A DNA stretch of 5,365 bases from Gammaproteobacteria bacterium RIFCSPHIGHO2_12_FULL_45_12 (lineage in GTDB: Bacteria > Pseudomonadota > Gammaproteobacteria > DSM-16500), in assembly GCA_001801665.1 (NCBI GenBank), contig MGYH01000014.1, positions 34,841 to 40,205 of the forward strand. The letters run 5' to 3'. A program made the translations under genes and the position numbers. The first letter of the stretch is position 1; every line of letters starts with the position of its first letter. Below are positions 1-5,365 of the stretch, piece by piece. The notes under the pieces are model-generated. The model was not told where the DNA came from. It did not search any database and saw only the letters and a list, made by a program, of their open reading frames with translations.

Positions 1-313
1 AGGTACCCGATGCATTGACCGTTTCTGCGACGGCCGCGTGCGGCGGCACACGCATCTCCATTAATTGATACAAGCCGACCAGCAATAAGGCATGCACATC
101 ACTGTCTTTTTCTTTCATGGGTTTGTCAATTAACAACGATACAACATAATCAAGACGCATATAATACCGGCAAACACCGTAACAGATGGCCTGCAACAGT
201 GCGCGATCCCTGGCATCATTCACCCGCAATAAAGCTTTCGCCAGGCTGTCCGATAAAGAGTGCCCACTCGCGACTTGATTGACCACACTCGCTGCTAATG
301 CCCGTACATTCAT
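1..313 (-). CDS. rsmB: 16S rRNA (cytosine-967-C5)-methyltransferase RsmB, N-terminal part only
   Basis: RsmB (Sun/Fmu) uses S-adenosylmethionine to make m5C967 in 16S rRNA during small-subunit assembly. Only the first 104 codons are in the window; the gene runs off the left edge, and E. coli RsmB is about 430 residues. My translation of the minus strand begins MNVRALAASVVNQVASG and includes DRALLQAICYGVCRY, LIDKPMKEKDSDVHALLLVG, LYQLMEMRVPPHAAVAETVN. This follows the NusB-like RNA-binding domain of E. coli RsmB closely ([33 protein letters not shown]). The methyltransferase domain with its catalytic cysteines lies outside the window. The ATG at 313-311 overlaps the fmt stop codon as ATGA, so translation is probably coupled to fmt. 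A weak purine-rich site (GGCGAG, 327-322) lies 8 nt upstream of the start. The family call is firm; completeness of the gene cannot be judged. Confidence 0.93.
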   Translation of the reverse strand, partial: MNVRALAASVVNQVASGHSLSDSLAKALLRVNDARDRALLQAICYGVCRYYMRLDYVVSLLIDKPMKEKDSDVHALLLVGLYQLMEMRVPPHAAVAETVNASGT

Positions 314-1254
314 GAAAAAAGCTCGCCTATCATCAACTCCCCTTTCCTGGCATGATAAAAATCCTGAACGGGCAATACCTTGCCGCCAGCGAGCTGCATT
401 TGCAACAAGCGTAACGCGCCTTCTGCCGTCGCAATGTCAATCCCCTCGCGTGAGGCGTGTAACAGCGTCCCTGGCATCGCACCATGCGAGATGCTCATCG
501 CTTTTGCCTGCCAGATACGCAAGCGCTGGCCCCGCCAGTTGGCACAGGCAATTGGCCAGGGAATAAACGCGCGAACTTTATGTTCCAGTGTTTGCGCGCA
601 CAAAGTCCAATCCAGCCATGCTTCTTCTTTGCTAATTTTACTGGCATAAGTCGCCTGTTGATTGTCTTGAGGCTGCGGTCGCAACACATTTTGCGCCAAT
701 AAATTCAACGCCTCGAGCAGTGCCTCTGCACCCATTGCCGCCATTTTGTCATGCAATGTTTGCGAGGTTTCGTCCGCTGCAAGCGTGTAACGATGCTGCA
801 GTAAAATGGGGCCCGTGTCCAAACCAGCCTCCATTTGCATGATGGTGACCCCCGTTACCGTATCACCCGACAAAACAGTACGTTGAATCGGTGCTGCACC
901 ACGCCAGCGCGGCAATAACGATGGATGAATATTAATGCAGCCCAAACGCGGAATGGTTAAGACAGCTTCTGGCAGCAACATGCCATAAGCGGCAACCACC
1001 ATCATATCCGCCTGCAAGGCAGACAAGTCAGCTTGTGCTTCTGCTGTTTTCAGTGAGGCGGGTTGATAGACAGGCAGTTCATGCTGTCTTGCCAATTGTT
1101 TCACCGGACTGGATGTCAGTTTTAAACCGCGGCCAGCAGGACGATCTGGCTGCGTATAAACAGCGAGCAGTTGATGGGGTGAATGGATTAAGGCCTGCAA
1201 TGCCACAGCGGCAAACTCAGGCGTACCCGCAAATATCATTTTCAAGGAAATCAT
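310..1254 (-). CDS. fmt: Methionyl-tRNA formyltransferase
   Basis: Fmt transfers a formyl group from 10-formyltetrahydrofolate to the amino group of Met on initiator tRNA, in the cytoplasm. The 314 residues match the usual length (E. coli 315). The N-terminal formyltransferase domain (about 1-190) begins with IFAGTPEFAA and carries the family loop YTQPDRPAGRG (33-43), which in E. coli Fmt helps recognise the tRNA acceptor end. The active-site segment CINIHPSLLPRWRGAAPIQR (106-125) supplies Asn108 and His110, and GLDTGP supplies Asp146, the expected catalytic trio. A linker with KISKEEAWLDW (206-216) leads into the C-terminal OB-fold domain. The gene starts 9 nt after the def stop and overlaps rsmB by 4 nt, so it sits mid-operon. 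The ATG at 1254 has a GAGG only 2 nt upstream, which is unusually close. ATG 1239 (codon 6) and TTG 1245 (codon 4) are alternatives, though the residues before IFAGTP match the length of the E. coli leader. Confidence 0.97.
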   Translation of the reverse strand: MISLKMIFAGTPEFAAVALQALIHSPHQLLAVYTQPDRPAGRGLKLTSSPVKQLARQHELPVYQPASLKTAEAQADLSALQADMMVVAAYGMLLPEAVLTIPRLGCINIHPSLLPRWRGAAPIQRTVLSGDTVTGVTIMQMEAGLDTGPILLQHRYTLAADETSQTLHDKMAAMGAEALLEALNLLAQNVLRPQPQDNQQATYASKISKEEAWLDWTLCAQTLEHKVRAFIPWPIACANWRGQRLRIWQAKAMSISHGAMPGTLLHASREGIDIATAEGALRLLQMQLAGGKVLPVQDFYHARKGELMIGELFS

Positions 1255-1263
1255 CGCCTCAGG

Positions 1264-1764
1264 TTATGCTTGCCGATTATTTTTTTCAATTTTTTTGTCA
1301 ATTCTTTCTCGTTTCAAACGTGACAAATGATCAACAAACAAAATACCATCCAGATGATCAATCTCGTGTTGAAAGCAAGCGGCCATCAAGCCTTCCGCCT
1401 CCATTTCAAGCGGGTTACTCTCAAGATCCATGCCCCGTAAAATAACTTTCGCGGCTCGCTTCACCTTGTCCCAAGCATCAATCACTGACAAACAACCTTC
1501 TGATTCAAACTGCTCGCCTTCAAGATGCACAATTTCAGGGTTCACAATACAAATGGGTTGATCATGTGCTTCTGACAGATCCATCGTAAATAATCGCCAA
1601 TGCACATCCACCTGGGTTGCCGCTAAACCAACACCTTGACTGTCATACATGGTTTCATACATATCCGCCACCACGCGGCGCAATGCGCTATCTATCTTTG
1701 TCACCCGTTTCGCTTTAATTCGCAAACGCGGGTCAGGGTATTTCAGGATTTTCAACAAGGCCAT
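1264..1764 (-). CDS. def: Peptide deformylase
   Basis: Def is a metal-dependent (Fe2+ in vivo) hydrolase that removes the formyl group from the N-terminal methionine of nascent proteins at the ribosome exit. At 166 residues it matches E. coli Def (169). All three hallmark motifs are present: GVGLAATQ (44-51), EGCLS (89-93, metal ligand Cys91) and HEIDHLDG (133-140, metal ligands His133 and His137, catalytic Glu134). The segment after motif 1 (QVDVHWRLFTMDLSEAHDQ) is notably E. coli-like. One oddity is that motif 2 continues as VIDAW, where most bacterial enzymes have (V/I)P; the alignment stays gapless and no frameshift explains it. The C-terminal tail is lysine-rich (KRERIDKKIEKNN), as in E. 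coli, where the C-terminal helix contacts the ribosome. The start at 1764 is supported by AGAGAGGT 8 nt upstream and by the family's short leader before LKILKYPDPRLR. It is first in the def-fmt-rsmB block and may have its own promoter in the gap after hemY. Confidence 0.97.
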   Translation of the reverse strand: MALLKILKYPDPRLRIKAKRVTKIDSALRRVVADMYETMYDSQGVGLAATQVDVHWRLFTMDLSEAHDQPICIVNPEIVHLEGEQFESEGCLSVIDAWDKVKRAAKVILRGMDLESNPLEMEAEGLMAACFQHEIDHLDGILFVDHLSRLKRERIDKKIEKNNRQA

Positions 1765-1772
1765 TATTGATT

Positions 1773-1780
1773 ACCTCTCT
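1773..1780 (-). promoter_or_regulatory. Ribosome binding site of def
   Basis: On the minus strand this reads AGAGAGGT, close to the anti-Shine-Dalgarno complement, and it ends 8 nt before the def ATG at 1764. It is among the strongest such sites in the window and suggests that def is initiated independently rather than only by coupling to hemY, whose stop codon lies about 60 nt upstream. The call comes from sequence and spacing only. Confidence 0.75.
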
Positions 1781-1810
1781 AGCCATTGACATGAATAATA
1801 AATGAATCAT

Positions 1811-1839
1811 AGCATAACAATATGGTTAATTATAGTCCA
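1811..1839 (-). promoter_or_regulatory. Candidate sigma70-type promoter for def-fmt-rsmB
   Basis: On the minus strand, TGGACT (1839-1834; 4 of 6 matches to TTGACA) is followed after 17 nt by TATGCT (1816-1811; 4 of 6 matches to TATAAT), with a TGT directly before it that fits the extended -10 pattern TGn. The -35 lies in the last codons of hemY and the -10 in the intergenic gap, about 47 nt before def. Two overlapping alternatives exist: a perfect TATAAT at 1834-1829 with TTGAGC 15 nt upstream (1855-1850), and TATGAT at 1811-1806. The stretch is AT-rich compared with its surroundings. The call is by eye and moderate; AT-rich gaps often produce chance matches. Confidence 0.4.
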
Positions 1840-3013
1840 GCGCAACCGCGCTCAACCCTTTTTGATACTGCACCAAGGCTTCGGCCTTTTTGTCCAGTTG
1901 CTTCAATAAATCACCATACGCCAGAGAAGCCTCTGGATGGGGGCCAAGTGCCAAACAACGCTCAAAATAATCCTTGGCCTTACCCCATAGTTGTGCATGC
2001 GCGCATAATTTTCCTAAAATGAGCAATAACACCGGCTGCTGACCATGCAACTTCAACCAGGCCCCCACCATCACTAACTGCCGATTCACATTCGTGATGG
2101 GCAACTGCCCATACACTCGCGCCAAAGCAGGCTGCCAATCACATTTTAAGGTCTTTCGAATCAGTTCTTCCTCAACCGACGTGCACTCCCCCCCCTCCCA
2201 TAAAGCCGTCACATACACGCTGATTACGTCAGGGTTCTTTCTAATGGCACGCGGTGCTTCTTGCCAAATATGCCTCAACTTAGCCACATTACCTTGAGCG
2301 GCGCGCAAAAATTCAAGCTGTAAATTTTTCTCAAACTGCGCGGCTTGTTCTGCGTTTAATAATTTGGCTTTTCGCAGATGCGGCAACAAGCTATATAAGC
2401 CGCGCCAATCACCCAAACGCACATAAATTTTTTCTAACAACTGCAACACGCGCGGGTGGCGTGGCGACAACTTCAACAAGTGTGTTAACGTGGCGGCAGC
2501 ACGCTGAAATTTTTCCTGCGAATATTCCAGTTCCGCCTGCGTCACACCAATCGCCATCTCCGCATTGGGCGCAACCTCATAAGCCTTGCGAAGGTAATCA
2601 TCCGCCCGGTCAAATGCTCGTAACGCATTGGCTGCGCGTGCGGCACCCAGATAATTCATCAAGGGTTCCATGGAACGCTCCGTACCCAACATCAATAATC
2701 TTTCTGCCTTACCCCAGCGACCCTCAATCAAAGCCTGCATGCCCTGCTGGGTCTTGCTATAGGATTGATGCTCGCCTCGCTTGATGCGCCATATTTTGAA
2801 GCGATACAAGAGAAATGTCAGTCTATCCACGCTATTCATTAAAAAATAACAAAGCATTAAAAACGTCAACAATGCCAGCATGGCAAACCAGAGCGGCATT
2901 TGCACCACCCACGGTTCAAACGAAACCAGCAAATAGCCAGGCCTTAACGTTAAGTAAACGCTCAAAAAAACTGACGCAATCAGAACAAGCAATATCACCA
3001 GTAAACGCTGCAT
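1826..3013 (-). CDS. hemY: HemY family inner-membrane TPR protein
   Basis: This is the gammaproteobacterial HemY encoded with hemCDX. It is not the protoporphyrinogen oxidase also called HemY in Bacillus. Its molecular role is unsettled; it has been linked to late haem or porphyrin metabolism. At about 395 residues it matches E. coli HemY (398). Two hydrophobic segments (about residues 3-22 and 39-61) flank a short loop with RPGYLLVSFEPW, the counterpart of E. coli HQGYVLIQTDNY; this is the HemY N-terminal domain. The remainder is helical with TPR-like repeats, seen at AANALRAFDRADDYLRKAYE (about 127-146), at AAATLTHLLKLSPRHPRVLQ followed by KIYVRLGDW, and again near the C-terminus (LWGKAKDYFERCLALGPHPE, then GDLLKQLDKKAEALVQYQ). 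Two ATGs stand in tandem (3016 and 3013). I chose 3013 because AAGGAG lies 6 nt before it and only 3 nt before 3016. It follows hemX by about 10 nt, so it belongs to the same transcript. A run of eight G lies inside the gene (2195-2188). Confidence 0.92.
   Translation of the reverse strand: MQRLLVILLVLIASVFLSVYLTLRPGYLLVSFEPWVVQMPLWFAMLALLTFLMLCYFLMNSVDRLTFLLYRFKIWRIKRGEHQSYSKTQQGMQALIEGRWGKAERLLMLGTERSMEPLMNYLGAARAANALRAFDRADDYLRKAYEVAPNAEMAIGVTQAELEYSQEKFQRAAATLTHLLKLSPRHPRVLQLLEKIYVRLGDWRGLYSLLPHLRKAKLLNAEQAAQFEKNLQLEFLRAAQGNVAKLRHIWQEAPRAIRKNPDVISVYVTALWEGGECTSVEEELIRKTLKCDWQPALARVYGQLPITNVNRQLVMVGAWLKLHGQQPVLLLILGKLCAHAQLWGKAKDYFERCLALGPHPEASLAYGDLLKQLDKKAEALVQYQKGLSAVALDYN
1839..1852 (-). 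other. Small perfect hairpin at the 3' end of hemY
   Basis: The minus strand reads AGCGC GGTT GCGCT, a five-base-pair GC-rich stem with a four-base loop, within the last ten or so codons of hemY. No T-run follows on either strand, so it is not a canonical intrinsic terminator. It could be chance, an mRNA 3'-end stabiliser, or a weak pause site between the hem and def blocks. It also overlaps the -35 region of the candidate def promoter. Confidence 0.3.
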
Positions 3014-3019
3014 CATGAT

Positions 3020-3025
3020 CTCCTT
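3020..3025 (-). promoter_or_regulatory. Ribosome binding site that decides the hemY start
   Basis: The minus strand reads AAGGAG, and its AA is shared with the hemX stop codon TAA. The spacer is 3 nt to the ATG at 3016 and 6 nt to the ATG at 3013, which favours the second ATG. The overlap of stop codon and ribosome site suggests that a ribosome finishing hemX can restart on hemY. Confidence 0.7.
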
Positions 3026-4073
3026 ATGACGTCGGTTTGGCAGAGGTCATGCCGGCAAAGTAAGTGTCAAATAATTGCAAGATGCTGGATAAATCAGGCG
3101 ATGCTGGCTGAAGATCAATCGCTTGCAAGGTTTGCAAATTTTGCGACAGGTTCTTTGTCACCGCCGCTGTCTGATCAAAATATTTTTCAATCCACTGGGT
3201 CGCCTGCGTCAAGCTTGCCTGATAGACCGCCTGATTTCGATGCAAAACAGCCCACATGGCGCTTTGCAGTTGCGCGTGTAAATTCTGAAAAAGAAACCTC
3301 TTTTCTTCAGGCAAGGCTAACGGCCTGTTTTGGGGTTGAACGCGTTGCACAATCACAATCTGGCGCAACCCCTGCCAGACAGATTGCGAGGCCCTCTGCC
3401 ACCAGGACAGCGTTGCGCTTGATGCGTTAACAGACACATCGTTTGACGTCACTGCCTGTAACGGCATTTCTGGAAAGGGTAAGCTATCGATCTGCTGGCT
3501 TAATTCATTCAAGCGTAAATAAATGGCGGACACATCGGTCATGGGCATGGCTTTGATAGTTGCGATCGCTGCCGATAATGATTGACGTAATGACACCGCC
3601 CGCTCTCCCTGCAAAAATTGCAACGTTTGCTCCGCGGCCTGTAGCAAACGCGCTGCAAGCGCGGCATCCTGCATGAATTGCAGTTGGTCATTTGCAAGTT
3701 TTACCAGATATTGCGCTCGAGCCGCATACCATTTATCAAGATCACCTTTTTCGGCAGACTCCCACTCCGCCATGATGCTTGCCTGGCGGTCAGATAGCGC
3801 CTCAGCATGTTGTTGTGCCTGTGTCAGCGCCATCACCGATTGACGTAACGCAACAACACCGGCTTCTGCGTCACCCGCTTGCTGTTTGGCACTGATCGCC
3901 ATGCGTGCTAACGATAAATTCACATGAGCCAACTGAAAATAACCATAACCAAGCGCGCCCATCAAGATCAGCAACACACTCACAAACACCCATGACATAC
4001 CGCTGATTTTTTTCAAACGCCCTAGGGGAGGCTGCGCGTCTTCTTCTGTGACTACTTCGGTTTGTTTTGACAT
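3024..4073 (-). CDS. hemX: HemX family inner-membrane protein
   Basis: HemX is encoded between hemD and hemY in many Gammaproteobacteria. Databases often label it uroporphyrinogen-III C-methyltransferase, but this protein shows no SAM-binding methyltransferase motifs, so that enzyme name is not supported here. It has 349 residues (E. coli 393). A charged cytoplasmic leader of about 25 residues is followed by one hydrophobic helix (about 27-46, WVFVSVLLILMGALGYGYF), then a long helical region (about 50-105) rich in Ala and Gln that is probably coiled coil and periplasmic. Family-typical blocks follow: WYAARAQYLVKLANDQLQ (115-132) with ALAARLLQAAEQTL, then IYLRLNELSQQIDSLPF (184-200), and near the C-terminus RPLALPEEKRFLFQNL (250-265), HRNQAVYQASLTQATQW and IEKYFD. 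The start at 4073 has AAAGGA 6 nt upstream and lies 3 nt after the hemD stop. A role as a membrane scaffold for porphyrin enzymes is inference only. Confidence 0.9.
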   Translation of the reverse strand: MSKQTEVVTEEDAQPPLGRLKKISGMSWVFVSVLLILMGALGYGYFQLAHVNLSLARMAISAKQQAGDAEAGVVALRQSVMALTQAQQHAEALSDRQASIMAEWESAEKGDLDKWYAARAQYLVKLANDQLQFMQDAALAARLLQAAEQTLQFLQGERAVSLRQSLSAAIATIKAMPMTDVSAIYLRLNELSQQIDSLPFPEMPLQAVTSNDVSVNASSATLSWWQRASQSVWQGLRQIVIVQRVQPQNRPLALPEEKRFLFQNLHAQLQSAMWAVLHRNQAVYQASLTQATQWIEKYFDQTAAVTKNLSQNLQTLQAIDLQPASPDLSSILQLFDTYFAGMTSAKPTS

Positions 4074-4076
4074 ATT

Positions 4077-4826
4077 TCATCCTTTTTTTTGCGCTAAAAC
4101 AGCTAAAATTGCTTCGTGGCTGGCATTTCGTGCCACCCAGACAACTTGAAAGCCCTCTGCTTGCGCCGATGCTTTCATCCGCTCACTGATGACTAATAAT
4201 GGTATCACTTTTAAAAGCGGCCACGCCTGCTCCCCCATTAAAGTTTTTAAATTTTTCACTCCCTCACACGACGTTGCAACCATGACCTCAATTTTACCCT
4301 GTGAGAGCGCGCTGCGATAAGGACGCACATCCATGGTTGGCAGCACGCGGCGATAAGCAACCACCGGTGTCACACGCGCACCGCGTGCTGCCAATGTCCT
4401 CGCTAGCAAATCGCGGCCACCTTCACCACAGATGATTGCCATTTTCTGGCCAGTCAGCGATTGAAACGCTGGCAACGCCAACAATCCTTCACTTTGCCAA
4501 TTCAACTCGGGACAGACCGCCACGTGATACCCCGCCTGCTGTAACGCTGCTTTGGTTCCCGCGCCAATCGCGGCAAACTTCACTGTCGACGGGAAACAAG
4601 GCCATGCTGCGCGAATGGCAGGCACACTTTCACTCACTGCCTGCGGACTGACAAATATCAGCCAGTCTTGCTCTCCCAACTGCAACAGTGCCAAACGCAA
4701 TGCGTCAATATCATGTGGCGGCAAAAAATCCAGTGTCGGCAGGTGCATGGCAACCGCATTTGCCGCTTCAAGCAAGCGACATAAGACCTGCCCTGGCCTG
4801 CGTGGCCGCGTCACTAATACGGTCAT
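4077..4826 (-). CDS. hemD: Uroporphyrinogen-III synthase
   Basis: HemD cyclises hydroxymethylbilane with inversion of ring D to give uroporphyrinogen III; it works directly after HemC in the cytoplasm. With the chosen start it has 249 residues (E. coli 246). The protein opens with MTVLVTRPRRPG, the family's usual beginning. Recognisable segments are DWLIFVSPQAV (54-64), FAAIGAGTKAALQQAGY (84-100), IICGEGGRDLLARTLAARGA (131-150), VVAYRR (155-160), MVATSCEGVKNL (182-193) and LVISERMKASAQAEGF (211-226), which follow the two-lobed HemD fold. HemD families are weakly conserved, so the context beside hemC adds much to the call. The start is uncertain: ATG 4826 fits homology and lies 10 nt after the hemC stop; ATG 4847 would add seven residues and overlap hemC by 11 nt; GTG 4874 would overlap by 38 nt. 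None has a good Shine-Dalgarno sequence, so coupling to hemC is likely. Confidence 0.93.
   Translation of the reverse strand: MTVLVTRPRRPGQVLCRLLEAANAVAMHLPTLDFLPPHDIDALRLALLQLGEQDWLIFVSPQAVSESVPAIRAAWPCFPSTVKFAAIGAGTKAALQQAGYHVAVCPELNWQSEGLLALPAFQSLTGQKMAIICGEGGRDLLARTLAARGARVTPVVAYRRVLPTMDVRPYRSALSQGKIEVMVATSCEGVKNLKTLMGEQAWPLLKVIPLLVISERMKASAQAEGFQVVWVARNASHEAILAVLAQKKG
4080..4085 (-). promoter_or_regulatory. Ribosome binding site of hemX
   Basis: The minus strand reads AAAGGA, ending 6 nt before the hemX ATG at 4073. It lies in the last codons of hemD, within and after a run of eight A, and so ties hemX translation to the end of hemD. Confidence 0.6.
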
Positions 4827-4836
4827 GCCGCCAAGG

Positions 4837-5365
4837 TCATTCGGCATGAAATGCTTGCAACCATTTTTTAGCACCCTGCTGTATCAATTGTTCCGCCACA
4901 AGGGATCCAATGGCCTCCGCTTGCCAAGGTGCCCCCTGATGCCTGGCACGCAAAATACGCACCCCCTTTTGACTTGCAATTAACGCTTGCAAGCTCAAAA
5001 CCCCTTGATGAATGACGGCATAAGCGGCCAAGGGCGTTTGGCACCCCCCCTCTAATTGACGACAAACCTGGCGTTCCGCACTGACACATTGAAAGGTGGG
5101 CAGGTGGTTTAACTCGCCAATTAATTTTTGTGTCGCCACGTCATCTGTCCGGCATTCAATGCCAAGCGCCCCTTGACCCGCCGACGGCAAACATTCCTCA
5201 ATGGACAAATACGCGCGAATGCGCTGCGTCAATCCCATGCGCTTTAATCCGGCAGCAGCCAAAATAATGGCGGAAAAATCGCCATCATCCAGCCGCTTTA
5301 AGCGGGTATGAATATTGCCGCGTAAATCTCGTAACTGCACATCCTGACGCAACGCCTGTATTTGC
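4837..5365 (-). CDS. hemC: Hydroxymethylbilane synthase (porphobilinogen deaminase), C-terminal part
   Basis: HemC joins four porphobilinogen molecules into hydroxymethylbilane, using a dipyrromethane cofactor bound to a cysteine. The gene enters from the right edge: 175 codons of the roughly 310 expected are visible and the reading frame is open to the last base, so the true start is outside. Visible landmarks, in order: LRDLRGNIHTRLKRLDDGDF (11-30 of the visible part), AIILAAAGLKRMGL, LPSAGQGALGIECR (59-72) and LEGGCQTPLAAYA (104-116). The Cys in EGGCQ (codon at 5043-5041) is the expected cofactor attachment site. The sequence tracks E. coli HemC closely (SLRGNVGTRLSKLDNG, AVGQGAVGIECR, LEGGCQVPIGSYA). 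The N-terminal catalytic aspartate region is not in the window. The codons before the cofactor Cys contain a run of seven G. The gene ends in TGA at 4839-4837, just before or slightly overlapping hemD. Confidence 0.95.
   Translation of the reverse strand, partial: QIQALRQDVQLRDLRGNIHTRLKRLDDGDFSAIILAAAGLKRMGLTQRIRAYLSIEECLPSAGQGALGIECRTDDVATQKLIGELNHLPTFQCVSAERQVCRQLEGGCQTPLAAYAVIHQGVLSLQALIASQKGVRILRARHQGAPWQAEAIGSLVAEQLIQQGAKKWLQAFHAE

Noticed and set aside
1..309. Apparent long non-coding stretch at the left edge
   Set aside because: Translating the minus strand by hand gives an uninterrupted RsmB N-terminal domain that continues past the window edge, so it is coding.
1035..1445. A 136-residue open frame on the plus strand spanning the fmt/def junction
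   Set aside because: It lies antisense to two well-identified genes, has no recognisable family features and no clear ribosome site; it is a shadow frame.
1791..1810. Short repeated TTCATT/ATTCAT words in the hemY-def gap as an operator
   Set aside because: The repeats are short and AT-rich, as expected by chance in a gap of this composition, and no known operator consensus is matched.
1839..1858. Intrinsic terminator between hemY and def
   Set aside because: The hairpin is only five base pairs and no T-run follows it on either strand.
3026..3430. A 134-residue open frame on the plus strand within hemX
   Set aside because: It is fully antisense to hemX, low in recognisable motifs and without supporting context.
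3871..4090. Programmed -1 frameshift at the A8 tract of hemD, leading into a 69-residue out-of-frame extension over hemX
   Set aside because: The extension is arginine-rich shadow sequence with no family resemblance, and no stimulatory structure is visible. The A tract is more simply explained by lysine codons and the ribosome site.
4552..4983. A 143-residue plus-strand frame across hemD and hemC
   Set aside because: It is antisense to two conserved genes whose minus-strand protein matches are strong.

Overview
This window is a compact stretch of bacterial chromosome, most likely from a gammaproteobacterium. Seven genes are packed on the minus strand and nothing convincing lies on the plus strand. 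The assignment rests on the order hemC-hemD-hemX-hemY, which is typical of Gammaproteobacteria, and on protein sequences that resemble the E. coli versions closely, for example the Def segment after GVGLAATQ and the RsmB N-terminus. Base composition looks balanced and does not shift between genes. I cannot name a genus.

Read in the direction of transcription (right to left), the window opens inside hemC (right edge to 4837) and continues with hemD (4826-4077), hemX (4073-3024) and hemY (3013-1826). Junctions are 10, 3 and about 10 nt, so these four look like one operon. HemC polymerises porphobilinogen to hydroxymethylbilane and HemD closes it to uroporphyrinogen III, the common precursor of haem, sirohaem and cobalamin. 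HemX and HemY are inner-membrane proteins that travel with hemCD and whose biochemical roles are poorly settled.

A 61-nt gap (1765-1825) separates hemY from a second block: def (1764-1264), fmt (1254-310) and rsmB (313 to the left edge). Def removes the N-formyl group from nascent proteins, Fmt adds it to initiator Met-tRNA, and RsmB methylates C967 of 16S rRNA. This is a conserved translation and rRNA-maturation cluster. The gap holds a strong ribosome binding site for def and a plausible sigma70-type promoter that begins in the last codons of hemY, so def-fmt-rsmB could be transcribed on its own, by read-through from hem, or both.

I found no RNA gene, mobile element, CRISPR array, convincing terminator or sign of horizontal transfer. 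The region is ordinary housekeeping DNA. The observations below are modest: the junction of two clusters that lie apart in E. coli, a departure from the usual second motif of Def, ambiguous starts, and homopolymer runs inside coding sequence. I do not see an undescribed system here.
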